Below, piece after piece: positions 1 through 13,900 of a stretch of 64,000 bases of DNA. The translations under genes and the position numbers were made by a program. This stretch comes from Trileptium ribeirensis (Eukaryota; Nematoda; Enoplea; Enoplida; Thoracostomopsidae): positions 1 through 64,000 of the forward strand of contig JASANE010020038.1 in assembly GCA_030248225.1 (NCBI GenBank). The letters are read 5' to 3'. The stretch's first letter is position 1, and every line of letters starts with the position of its first letter. The notes below the pieces were generated by a model. The model did no database searches, was not told the origin of the DNA, and saw only the letters and a list, made by a program, of their open reading frames with translations.

Positions 1-37
1 GTTGATCTTCATTCGTTTAGTATTGCTAGCAAAATTT

Positions 38-3000
38 GAAAATATACGTGACATCCGGCATGGAGTGGAGAGACGTATCGTGTCATACTTTGCCTTACAT
101 TTTGCATTTGCCGTTTAAATATATACTTATTGCTTTATACTATTAGAGATAAATACAAAATTATGTTTTACATAACATTTATCGTCAGCAAAACATAACA
201 TAACCAAAAATTATCCGACTGCAATTCCACTATGCCGTAAATATACTAGCAATGTTATTCCAATTATTATAAAATAGTCTTTTCGTTGTTTCAGCACCAT
301 TTAAATATATAGATTAATAGCTGAGGAGATTAAATAACCAAATTACAGATAAGGTGTTGCGAGCGCTGACTACTGTGCGACGGGGCTTTCCCAGCAACTA
401 CAACATTCTCAATTCTTTAATGTGATATAAGCGCAAAACGGCCTTATGTTCAATAAAAACATGAAAATTCAAGGGTTCTTTTCCAATATCCCCAGCCAGC
501 GTTTGCCCAAAAATGGTCAGATTCTGGAAATTTTGGTATTTTTGTGATCCTCGAGACCTCCCCTGATTATTTCAACCAAAAAATTAGAATTTTTAAAAAT
601 TTTAGGAACCCCTTAGGAACTCAAAAAAATTTTCTTAAAAATTATATTTTTAGCCACCATTCGACACGGCTGAATCGAATGGTGATATTTTTAACGGTAT
701 CCGGGAATCGGAGGCTGAGAGGCTTAGCAATTGAACAATTTTGGCCACAACTTAGGACGCTTTTATCAGATCCCGTTAAAAATAACACCATTGCACTCAG
801 CTCGTCAAGCCGCGTCGAATGATTGGTAAAAATCCAATTTTTAAGAAAAAATTTTTATTCCAAAAAATCGAAAAAATCTAAAGTTCTAAAAATTCAATTT
901 TTTTGGTCGAAATGATCAGTGGAGGTCTCGAGGATTACAGAAATACCAAAATTTAAAGAATCTGACCATTTTTTTGCAAATGCGGGCTTGGGGGATAATG
1001 GAAAATAACCAATTCAAGTGCTCGTTTTGCAGAGTGAGAAAAGCTTTTATGCAGCTGCATATGGCTCGTTATTAGAATACACTTAGAACTAAACTCGAAG
1101 TTTCTTGGAGAACTGTCTAGGTATTGTATTAAGCTGATCTTAAACAGGTAAAGATATTTTCTATTTATACGTTCGATCAAATTTAACATGCGCTATCGAA
1201 TACTGTTAACATGACATAGACGTATTTCCAAAGAAAAGCGGACATCTCTGGCAGGATTAGTATGTAACTATACACTAAGTATATGAATACACAGACCCCT
1301 TCGGGCATATCAAAGGAATGGATTTTAGGTGTTTTCCCTCTTTACCCATTGCCACCCCAAAATTGTCAATTTTGAAAAGAAAAACATTAATTTTGAAATA
1401 TCCATTTGACCCAACTCTTCGAGTCGAGGCGGCTCAGAAATTATACATCTCAGGTGCACATTTATGGTTCAAAATTTGTCGATTTACCAAGAGTATCGGA
1501 TCTTTTCGAAATGGTGAAGACGCTCATGAGTGTAAGCCAGTTCAGAGCGGTTTTCTGAAAAACTAGTTATGTTCGAGAATAAGCAAAACAGTTCTAGGTC
1601 CCAACTGCATACAAATCGAGCTGGTCACCATTCGACTGAGCACATAAGGCAGTGCGGTCATCATATAAAATTTCCAAACTTTTCTGTGTTTACTAAGCAC
1701 AACCATGTTCCTTGCAATCGATTTGGCCGGAGGTAGACTAGGGCTCTAGTGGCAGGGTGACAAGGCGCCTGCACAGCTAACGAATAATGGTTTCAGCTTT
1801 CAGTATGAAGGTTAGTCGAAAATATGGCCTCGCCTGAATAAGCAGTCGCGAACCAAGCAACGGGAAATTTCGAGGGTGCAGTCAGGGTGTAGGGTTGCAC
1901 GTACTGCTCCGAAAAATTGCATAAACCCAACGACGGTTCTGTGTCAAGACGGGTAAAGGCCGCCTAAAGCCTGGGATTACGTGGGTTAGAAACCACGTTA
2001 AAAGTAAACCTGCTCAAATCAAATCCAGATCTGTTACTGCTAGCATCTAGCAGCAACGGAACCGTTGTGTCTGTTGGCATCTAAGGGCAAGCTACTGCAG
2101 TAACGGGTTATTCAACACGAGAATCAGCAATCACGAATTTCTCCATGAAACCTTCACCATTATGAATTCGAAATTTAAATTCTTTAACAAACAGAGCTAC
2201 CGCGTCCTGTGCGACGACGCGCAATCACCTAAACGCGCGGCTACTGTTAACAGTGGACCAGCGCCTCAAACCAAACATCATTGTGTAGAAACGTTGAAAA
2301 TATTTTCTGGAATATTCTCACACTGCTTAATGAGGCGCATGTGAGCTACTTTCCTAATCCCTCCACTCACATGGCATGAACGTGGCGTGTATATGGGATC
2401 ACAGGTTAAGTGGCAATGGGCACTAAAACCCTGAACCACCCCTTACATGACGTACCATTCTGGGGTGCATCACGGCGGAAGAAAAAGGATTCTATGACGT
2501 GGGTTTGTTGGTTGCTATTCAGCTTGCATCTGCGCTGCTGCTTGGAACCCATTAAGTTCAGGCTGGCGATGTTACGTACGCCTAGATGTAAACCCGCGAA
2601 TCTAACCATGGTTGCAGCTTACGCTCAAGCCGAACTCAGGGAATACAGGTGGTACAAAGCCTCATAACTAGTGAAGCTCGCTTGCGAGCCACAATTCGAG
2701 TGGTGACAACAATCCCCCGAAGTCTGTTGTAGAAAGCACACACAAACAAAAGCCTACACACAGTACGCAGGTGCAGCATTATATAAACCGTGAGTGAGGA
2801 GTCATAGTTACGCCCACCTCTTTTGATAGCCAACGTATGCAGTAGACAAAACATGATACAACGAGTACAAAAACAATGAACTAACAATTTAATTCAATAA
2901 AACCGTAAAATGACCGTGAAAAGAACGTTAAAGAATTCAAACCGGCACTTGAGAGAAATCTCATTTTTCATACCAAGTATGAAGCAGAAGTGTGAAAAAT

Positions 3001-6000
3001 ATTTGCCACGCAATATTTTTAACACTCGCAATCAGCATGTTGGCCCAGAAAACCCCATATCCGACACTAAAACCAACAATAACCACACATTTAAGTGCAT
3101 TTCCCACGACTTTTCACCAAATATGAAATTTCCGCCAACTATAAGCATATAGACTCCAGATTGGTCATTGGAAAGCCCTGGTAAAGCTACATGGAATAGG
3201 CCTATTAGTTTGCGGATACCTAGTGTACTTATTGAGAAAAGTCGCAAAAAAATGGAAGGGTGCCCGAAAAATGGGCCAAAATGACGTCATTTTGCCCCAT
3301 AACTTTTCCCACGACAAAAAAATTCAAAAATCGGGCTCGTCACTACACCTAAATAGACCATTGCGGTTCGAAATAGCTATCTTCAAAATCCGCCCAATCG
3401 TTATCAAGATCCAGGTGCAACAGACACACAGGCACAGACAGGACCTCCTCAACCCCCCTCCAACGCCAAAATTGAAAATTCTAGTTCCACTCGCTCGCGA
3501 GTGGAATGCGCTCGTTTCGCTCTCTCATTCCACTCGAATTCATCCAGTCTTTCTGAAATCATTAATTCATGTCCACCAAGTAACTTTCTTACGGTCTGCG
3601 GCGTATTCAATGCGCAAGTGGAACCGTGGACCCAACACACACATCTATATTTGGCAGATATGCAGTGCGCAGCTTCAACGACAACGGGTTTCGACTCTCA
3701 TCACTTGCTGAAATTTGGTACCTGTTCATGAGCACTACCGCTTTCAAGCACAAAGAGCAGTATCCTACGGCCTGTATAGCACCCGATGCTTCGTTTCACA
3801 CCACAGCCCGACTTCATTCTGCTGGACGAACGAACACGGCGTAGCTGCATTAATGACTGTCGGTCCTACTGGGATAACACAGTTAATACCGTACTCACGC
3901 CGCGCTTGTAGCGAAGGTACGCGTTAATCTGCTTAACGCCAGGCTTGCTGAAAGCTCCAGGTGTGCAGATGTTTCTTTTCTTCTTGAGGCTCATACTGGA
4001 CAGAAGTTCCTATGTTGGACCATCACTGCCTTTGCGGCAGTCTCGGCCCCAATAGCTGAACCCCCGTTGATGACATCTGCAAGAAGTCCGCGACATCCTG
4101 CTGATAGAACTCGGGATTTTTTGTTTTACGTAACATGGGATTATATTATGTATATATTTATATACGCACAAAGATTTTGTATATAATGGTGTATATTTGA
4201 ACTACACATTATGGAAGAATTTTGCACACTGTTGGAAAATTTCACACCCACCTGATTTTCAAAAATAAAACCGTGAAATCAAAGGAAGATTTTAGGTCTG
4301 AACCAAAAATGCACCTAATTTGATAGACTGATACATGATATTAAAAAACAATGAAAACGTAACATCAAAATTTTTGTTATCACAATTTATTAAAATGTTT
4401 TTGATGTGAGCATCATCAGTGTAAGAGTTCGGACAAACAAGCTTCGACATATTAATGTTTAAAATATTACATTATTGTTTGTTTGCATTGTTACGGAGAC
4501 AAAACTTACTAGATTTATGAACGTGGTGGTTTATCAACAGAAATTTCTACAAAACCTTCACAAGTATGCTAAACGTATTGAATACCCAACAGGGCTAACA
4601 GCTAACTGTGTTAAAGGAAAATGTTGCTATCGCAATTATTATTATTTCTTAATTATTACTACGTAAAAACCAAAAATATTTGTCAACATTACCAAAAAAA
4701 CAAATACAACACAAATGAAAGCCGTTCTTGCGGTTTATCGTACTATAAACCTTAGATAAACATTAAAATATTGAACAAAAATTATTCAGTCCAAAATCAT
4801 TCTAAAAAAATTTATGATGGGAAATAACTTTATACAGTTGAAAAGGACATAACATGACCTGTCGTATTGCAATAAAAGCATGAAACGCTCAAATTTCATC
4901 AATACCACACTTACTTATATTTATACATACCTTACTGCTTATCTATTTTTATATATTCTAAATAACTCCTTTTCCAATCAATTTTTCCGTTACCAAATAA
5001 GTGAATATATAAGGTGAAATTATATTTTTTCAAGGTCACAATTTATTAAAGAATCGGAATATCTAACAATGCACTAAAAATTCGAAAACTTTTTGAAAAA
5101 ACGGTTTATCTGTTAAGATGAAAGTTCTCACTTTGGACTAAAAGAAATTCAGAGCAAACCTCTGGAGTCCAAAAATTTCATGCTTAAACCGCTGAGTTTG
5201 CCAAGCCCTGGTTCCAAAAATTGTTATTTATTTTGGTCACTTAATCCGTAACAAATCTTTGAAACTGTATTGTCTAATAATAAAAATACATTTTAGTAAA
5301 TCTTTTCATAAAAACATTATTTTCATTAGAACATTTTCCGCTACCTTTAGCTGATCACAAAACAGTCTTAGTCCCCTACATCTAAAAATATTCTTGCTAG
5401 AAATAATTATACGGATTAAAATATGTTATTAAAGCAAGTAACGTTCTAAGTAGCAAGCGCACAAAAAGTCCATAAACACGAAAAAGCAGCGGTCGTCGGT
5501 TTATGATAAGGTCGTAACTACTACAAACCTATTTTGAGATATTTATGAAATATTCTGTCCGCCTTCCATTACACCAGAGTTGTCTAACAGACGCGCTATT
5601 CCCCAATCTTGGTATCTACAAATGCTGTGGTAAACATTTTCCATTGCAGTTCTATATCCGCAGCAACACAAAAACGAGCTTCAGTGGCACTTACGATTAT
5701 TATCATGTACTGTTATATAGCAACTGGCAATTACAATACAAAAACATAACAATATCCTCCACATCTATAGATTTACCTGTGTCTAGTTCTTCCTATATTA
5801 TACCAATAATATTTTATAAATCGTCTTGTGGTCAGCTGGAGAGAATCGGTCCGCTAAGCCATTAAATCCGTCATCTTTTATATCATATAAAACGATGACC
5901 TGGGTAAATTTAATAAAAACCAAATTCGAGTTTAAATAAGCTGTATCAAACGACAGTTTCTGTTTCGATCCTGTAAATAAAAGACATTGTAACTCATTTT

Positions 6001-9000
6001 GTCTGTATAGCATTATAATAAACTTTTAAGAGCAAACTGTAGGACTGAGCCGTAACTTATGAGCAAGTGCATCTTTTTAGGGGCGGAAGTGGAGTTGAAG
6101 TGAGGTTTACAGCTGACTGTCTCAGTGGAAGAGGCCACCGGATCCACCCCTTAATACACAATCCATGTATGAAGTTTTCTTGAGTGTCAGTAAAGTTCTA
6201 TGCTTTGACTCCCCGCTCCACCTCCCACGCTCTTCTAAATTTTTGTCTCTGATTAATACTTTCAGTAATTGTTTTTAAAATATTAATTACGGCTATTTCT
6301 GAAGATAAAAAATTATTTTATAGCCTCAAAAATCTTGTAGACAGTAAAAGCACGTGAAAACACGAAAGTAACGTTTTTAAACACATTTCATCTAATTAGA
6401 AATTTCCCACGACAATAAACATCGGAGCTCCAGTGTTCCCCCAATATTCGGAGTACCGTGGGCACGTTGATAAGCTGACGTCGTGGAACTCCCGCCTCCG
6501 AGCCCTCGCACTAAGCTGTTCTTGTTCCAACGTTATAACTTTCGGCTTCGACGGTGTTTATTTCTGGATTTTTAGGGTGACACACATAACTCAACTGTGG
6601 CTGGGCGGATTGGCTCGCGCGATAGCTCAATCAACTCAGTTCAGAGCTGACTGGTTAGACGCAAAACCTGATTCCAACTCCTTCTAGTCATAAAATAGGG
6701 CCGAAATGGGCACGCGTCTGATCTCAAAGGATCAGTCAAAACATGAATGAATTGTAACTTGATAACTGGTGCATATATCCGAACCAAATTAGCGTCATTT
6801 CGTAGAGCAGTGATGCTCTATAGTATACATTATATTATATTATTATTATTATACAATTATTATTGTGGCGGCCAGGTGTAGCAGCACTGTGGGGGTTCTA
6901 CGACGGCCCCTCACATATTCAACGACGACTCCTAACCCCAGCCATGTGGGCAACGCTCTGCAGATCCATATTGAATGCTTCTCGGTTAACATCATCTTGT
7001 GTTATTGGAGGTTCAAAGTTCGGCTCATCGCAGAAGTTATGTTCACCGTTGATTGAATAATTAGGTACATCATCTTCATATTCACAACGTACTCATTGAC
7101 ATAAATATACGTGTCACTGTACACGTTCTGTATATAAGTGCTTCCTTTCTGTTATAAATCACTCGTCTAGTTTTCTGTCGTATTGTTACCCGACATCTAC
7201 TTTATGTTATTATATTTTTATATGTAGTCTTTAGATCTAGTACTAGAAGCACCTAACTCTAACTAAAAAAATATACTCAATAAAATAAATGATTGTTTCA
7301 TTAATAAAGTGGATGTATGGATCCTAAAATAAAATTAGAGCTAGAGTCTCGAGTAAGCTTTATGAACGATGATTCAATCAACCGGCTTGATCTTTAGCTT
7401 TCAAGTCAATCACTAGTCAACAATAAACTCAGAGCACCCCTGTGCTCTCTAGCACTAAAATTTTTCGGCACCTCTCTGTCTCTAAAGGTCACACAGATAT
7501 GTGGAGCACCCTGTGTGCTCTTAAACCGAGCAGCGGTAAGATACTAACCGCAACCTTAAGTAGAATCTATGTCATCCACATCGTGTAATGTCAAGTATAA
7601 CCAAATACATTCTTTTATCGTATTTACAACTAACCTAAAGCACGTTCCATTAACCTAATACATCTAAATTAAAAAGTGGCGGGATTGACATTGTTTTGTG
7701 ACAAAATTTACAAATGTTGCTCCGGCACTGTCAAGAGGGTTAATAACAAATCCAATATGGCGATAAAACAATTAAACAACTTATTTTAGCCGGATAAATT
7801 ACTTTATAATTGTACTTATCCAACAAAAAAACCTTCTTAGTAATATTTTGAATTTTAACTTCTTTGGGTATTTTTTCAACTTTGGCTCATAACTCAAAAC
7901 GGCACACTGTTGGCAAGTAATGTTGGTGGTCTACGTTTTTCGCTCCTAAGCGTGTATCGCGAGATATTATAGGTCGCGAAAGAAAATAAAAATTTTAAAA
8001 ATGCCTTTGACCCATTTGGGGCCCCTTCTGGCAGAAGACGTGATCCACGGTTAGAGTCTAATGAAGGGGCAAATTAGACTGAATTTGTGATCAAGTAAAA
8101 AATTGTGAAGATTATCCTTCCGGTGATTAGTTATGATCTCCACAAACAGACAAAAACGAAATTTCTAAGATTTTTGTCGCTAACATAGCTATTTAAGGAA
8201 ACTCCGCCCGCTTCGCTCACTCGTTGAAGGAGCCTCAACAATTAATGCTTGCTTTCAAACAATGTCCAGACTCTAGACAAATCCCTATCTCGAGTGTAAA
8301 CCCGCTTGATGACCAACTCTTTAAAACGTATACTAAATTAACGACTTATATGGTTGATAAAGCGTAACAATATTGCTGCCGCCAAATTATTGAATTTTAT
8401 AAGGACGTAACTTAGGCAGAGGCGGCACCGCTTCTGTTTCGAACAAATTAAAACGTCCAGAATGTCATAATGTAAAACGCATTATAAGATGTTTATTCAG
8501 CACTTACGACGTTATTGAATCGGCGAATTGACAGGAAATGATGTGTCTTATCGCACTAAAGAACGATATTTTGGAAAAATTACAGTTACAAACTTTTTCC
8601 ATAGAACCGCCGCGTTCTGTCCGAAAACAATATGCCGCGTTTAAGCGTACAGAACAACAATGACTGATAACGTTACGACTCAAAATAAACCCCCATTAAA
8701 CCTTTTATATGACTGTTAGCACCTAAGATAGTTCATATCCATTGCCTCTCAATTTAATCACTGTATTTGTAAGTAGTTACCGATGAAAAAGACATAAAAA
8801 GAGATTACATATCACTTCAAACAACGTAACGTTACGTTAAAGCAACTGATCATGTCGGGGAATAGAAGGCACTTGGTCGGCGCCCTTTATTGGCAGCTTA
8901 TTTTTCAAATATAGCGAACCATTTGCGGATGGGGAAAGGCTGCGAAAAATACCCAGGACCCATCGTGTATAGTAGTTCAAACGTATTTTCATATGAATAT

Positions 9001-10912
9001 AACCTTTTGCACTTCTAAAAAGAGAAAAATTATAAGAATAAATTATACATCGCCGTTTACATTTTTGCTACGTAATGTATGCATTAACAAGATACACAAG
9101 TAGCTGTAATTATTTTGGGAAATATGTCACTCAATTACATGACACATTAAGATTTTTGTAGTGAATAGCAATGCGACATCAAAAGAGCAAATAAAGATAA
9201 ATCAGACAATGATGTATGTCGCTTTACACATTCGCCACGAAACGTTCGCAGTGATCAAATTATAGTTCTACACTTATTATTGGTTCAGTAATGAATATGG
9301 TTTGCTTTAAACTCGATCGTGGCGCAACCATGACTATACCAAAATTTGAAGTATTGTCTGTGATATCAGAAGTCAGAATATACGCAGCCACCTTTGCCAT
9401 GAACAACGAGCGCAGCAAAGCACAATTCCTATTTTGTCAAGTCCTTGTACACAGAGCAAAATGTTTGAAATTTTTTTTTAAAGTTCAAGCATGACTTACA
9501 TCTTAGCAGTCTATGTAGTAAAATATTAGTATCGCAAGCGATGCTGAAACGCAGCGAGCGTGGTTCATCAATTAAGTAATTTTGTGTAATTATGACAGGC
9601 TTTGCGTTTGATGTTCATACTGCACTAAAACCTTTGTAACCCACTGAAAATCTTATTATACTAATCGACCCTAAACCCATTCAAAACTGAATCGCACAAA
9701 GTATTTGTGCTAGTCTAAATAGCCGCACTATATAAAGACACTAATGCCCTGTACCAATACGTCCAAAATATTGTAAGCAGCCTGCATTATCACGGCTTTA
9801 TTAACCTTAACCATTAAAACATCTGAAAAGTTATGAAATATTAGTGCTGGAGTCTAAGTAGCAACTGTTATATTCAGCATGCTTGATAACCTATTAACAC
9901 TCATTGTACGGTAAAAACCACAACATGTCGAAAAATCGTTATTTCTGGCTATGGGTAAACGAGCCCATGAAGTGGTTCCACAAAAAGGGTCGTGGTCAGT
10001 GGTAGTAGATACATGTTCTTTGAAGCAAGGACTGTGTCGCCTGATATGAGCTGTGAAAACCTGGCACCCGTATGATCAAAAGTTCGCCAAAGAACCCTTC
10101 AGCTTTTTGTCATTTTGACACCGAAGATGGGGTCAGAGCTGTTCGCATTCAAATAAAAGACACAGCCTCATGATTTTTGCTATCGAATACAAAAATTATC
10201 GAACTTCACCGACCCGAAGATTAGTTATGCGTGACAGAAACAGACAAAAAATTTTAACACGATTTCTCCCCTAGCGCCCTCAATGAACTCCGCTTGTTCG
10301 TTTCAGTGAAGAAATAAATAGTAGGTTCATTCACTTCTGACATGCTAAAAATATTGTATTGATACCTTCGACGCATATTGTATTTTCTTAAATCTTTGAA
10401 GACACTAAGAAAGTTGTTTCTAATTCACAAATGACACTAAGATAGTGTCCAGAAATCTTTTCTTGATGCGATCGATAACTGCAAACTCATCTAGACTCAC
10501 TAGAAACATTATGGTAAGTGTGGCTATTTAGTTTAACTACTGTTAAAGTTTTGTGTCTGCACTTTTGTCTGATAAAACAGGGAACACTTTATAATCATAA
10601 TGAACAAATACTGTCAACTAAACGAATTGTTATTATCTGGTATTACTATTTCACCTACTTGAACATTGTGATAAAGAGTACGCGATTGCTAGGGGAGTTC
10701 TTGGAGCATTGCAGCTTCTCACTAAGATACACAAACTACCCAATTACGCGCCGCGCGGAGGCAGAAACAATAATCTTACAGTTAGAAGCTTACTATCAGA
10801 ACCTGGTGAGTCATATTTTTTTTATGGATTTCCGATTTGGCGCCCATGACTCTCGGGGTATTTTGATAACACAGCTCAATCTTTTCTACAGTTCGCAGAG
10901 AGTACGGTATAT
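38..10912 (+). repeat. Left arm of the giant palindrome
   Basis: This arm is AT-rich and lacks a recognisable coding gene; its open frames are short and many are broken relative to the right arm. It is a mosaic. It holds a nested inverted repeat at about 434-1030, a segment at about 6550-6720 that resembles 41530-41690, and a segment at about 9560-10270 whose mirror in the right arm resembles 46370-47600. Stretches of the type GAGCGAAGCG or its complement (near 8205 and 9550) mark repeat units also found in the COASY introns. So the arm is built from dispersed repeats and is not one coherent gene-bearing element. Confidence 0.85.
434..1030. repeat. Nested inverted repeat inside left arm (about 600 bp)
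   Basis: The left half contains ATGGTCAGATTC and CCTCGAGACCTCC. The right half contains the complements of both in reverse order, near 960 and 925. The outer parts also pair, with the CAAAACG motif near 436 matching CGTTTTG near 1025. A further small hairpin, CACCATTCGACACGG...CGAATGGTG, sits inside at about 656-687. It looks like an older foldback or miniature element carried inside the giant palindrome. No target duplication is evident. Confidence 0.75.
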
Positions 10913-10937
10913 AGTATCTCACTTCAACAGCGTAGCT
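10913..10937. other. Loop (spacer) at the palindrome centre
   Basis: The innermost perfect stem is CGCAGAGAGTACGGTATAT at 10894-10912 against its complement at 10938-10956, leaving a spacer of about 25 nt. A few bases inside the spacer can pair as well. A spacer this short in so long an inverted repeat would allow hairpin or cruciform extrusion and is usually unstable. Confidence 0.85.
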
Positions 10938-13900
10938 ATATACCGTACTCTCTGCGAAATCGTGGAGGGCACGTTGATTGAGCTTAGAATTTGTCAAAAT
11001 ACACCGATGAAGCTGATCATGTCGGCTTGCCAAATGGGAAGATCCATGAGAGTATGGACTAGCCAGGTTCTGATACCAAGCTTCTAACTGTAAGATTAGT
11101 GTGTTATCACTACCACAGGCGCCCAATCGATTGATTAGCAGCTACGCTCAGTATATTCGCTATCTTAGTGAGAAGCTGCAATGTTCCAAGAACTCCGCTA
11201 GCACTGCGTACTCTTTATCACAATGTTCAAGTAGGTGCAATAGTAATACCAGATCATAACAACGTTTAGTTGACAGTATTTGCTCATTATGATTATAAAG
11301 TGTTCCCTGTTTTATCAGACAAAAGTGCAGACACAAAACTTTAACAGTCGTTAAACTAAATAGCCATCACTTACCATAATGTTTCTAGTGAGTCTAGATG
11401 CGTTTGCATTTATCGATGCATCAAGAAAAGATTTTTGGACACTATCTTAGTGTCATTTGTGAATTCGAACAACTTTCTTAGTGTCTTCAAAGATTTAAGA
11501 AATACAATATGCGTCGAAGGTATCAATACAATCATTTTCAGCATGTCACAAAATCATTGGACCTACTATTTATTCCTTCACTGAAACGAAGCGAGCGGAG
11601 TTTTCATTGAGGGCGCTAGGGGAGAAATCGTGTTAAAATTTTTTGTCTGTTTCTGTCACGCATAACTAATCTTCGGGTCGGTGAAGTTCGATAATTTTTG
11701 TATTCGATAGCAAAAATCATGAGGCTGTGTCTTTTATTTGAATGCGAACAGCTCTGACCCCATCTTCGGTGTCAAAATGACAAAAAGCTGAAGGGTTCTT
11801 TGGCGAACTTTTGATCATACGGGTGCCAGGTTTTCACAGCTCATATCAGGCGACACAGTCCTTGCTTCAAAGAACATGTATCTACTACCACTGACCACGA
11901 CCCTTTTTGTGGAACCACTTCATGGGCTCGTTTACCCATAGCCAGAAATAACGATTTTTCGACATGTTGTGGTTTTTACCGTACAATGAGTGTTTAATAG
12001 GTTATCAAGCATGCTGAATATGACGGTTTTGCTACTTAGACTCCAGCACTAATATTTCATAACTTTTCAGATGTTTTCAATGGATTTAAGGTTAATAAAG
12101 CCGACTGCCATAATGCAGGCTGTCTTACAATATTTTGGTTACGTATTGCGTACAGGGCATTCAGTGTCTTTATATAGTGCGGCTATCTCGAGACTAGCAC
12201 AAATACTTTGTGCGATTTCAGTTTTGAATGGGTTTAGGGTCGATTAGTATAATAAGATTTTCAGTGGGTTACAAAGGTTTTAGTGCAGTATGAACATCAA
12301 ACGCAAAGCCTGTTACAAGTAATTACACAAAATTACTTATTGATGAAACCACGCTCGCTGCGTTTCAGCATCGCTTGCGAGTTACTAGTATATTTTACTA
12401 CATAGACTGCTAAGATGTAAGTCATGCTGGAACTTCAAGAAAAAATTTCAAACATTTTGCTCTGTGTACAAGGACTTGACAAAATAGGAATTGTGCTTTG
12501 CTGCGCTCGTCGTTCATGGCAAAGGTGGCTGCGTATATTCTGACTTCTGATATCACAGACAATACTTCAAATTTTTGGTATAGTCATGGTTGCGCCACGA
12601 TCGAGTTTAGAGCAAACCATATTCATTACTGAACCGATAATAAGTGTAGAACTATAATTTGATTCACTGCGAACGTTTCGTGAGCTGGATGCTGTAAAGC
12701 GACATACATCATTGTTGCTGCATTTATCTTTATTTGCTCTTTTGATGTCGCATTGCTATTCACTACAAAAATCTTAATGTGTCATGTAATTGAGTGAGCA
12801 CTATTTCCAAAATAATTACAGCTATGGTGTCATCTCTGTTTAATGCATACATTACGTAGCAAAAATGTAAACGGCGATGTATAATTTATTCTTATAATTT
12901 TTCTCTTTTTAGAAGTGCAAAAGGTTATATTCATATGAAAATACGTTTGAACGACGATACACGATGGGTCCTGGGCTATTTTTCGCAGCCTTTCTCTACC
13001 ATTCCGCAAATGGTTCGCTACTATTCGAAAAATAAGCTGCCAATAAAGGGCGCCGACCATATGTGCCTTCTATTCCCCGTACATGATCAGTTGCTTTAAC
13101 GTAACGTTACGTTTGTTTGAAGTGATATGTAATCTCTGCTTATGTCTTTTTCATCGGTAACTACTTGCGAATACAGTGATTAAATTGTAGTCGCAATGGA
13201 TATGAACCATCCTAGGTGCTAACAGTCATATAAAAGGTTTAATGGGGGTTTATTTTGAGTCGTAACGTTATCAGTCATTGTTGTTCTGTGACGCTTCAAC
13301 GCGGCATATTGTTTTCGGACAGAACGCGGCGGTTCTATGGAAAAAGTTTGTAACTGTAATTTTTCCAAAATATCGTTCTTGTAGCTGCCATAAAGTACAC
13401 ATCATTTCCTGTCGATTGCTCTATTCAATAACGTCGTAAGTGCTGCAATAAACATCTTATAATGCGTTTTACATTATGACATTCTGGACGTTTCGAATTC
13501 TGTTCGAACAGAAAGCGGTGACTGCCTCTGCCTGTAGTTACGTCCTTATAAAATTCAATAATTTGGCGGCAGCAAATATTGCTTACGGCTTTATTCAACC
13601 ATATAAGTCGTGTAATTTAGTATACGTTTTCAAAGAGTTGGGTTCATCAAGCGGGTTTACACTCGAGATAGGGATTTGTCTAGAGTCTGGATCATTGTTT
13701 GAAAGCAAGCATTAAATTTGTTGCAGGCTCCTTCAAACGGAGTGAGCGAAGCGGGCGGAGTTTCCTTAAATAGCTATGTTAGCGACAAAAATCTTAGAAA
13801 TTTCGTTTTTGTCTGTTTGTGGAGATCATAACTAATCACCGGATGGATGGATCTTCACAATTTTTACTTGATCACAAATTCAGTCTATTTGTGCCCTGTC

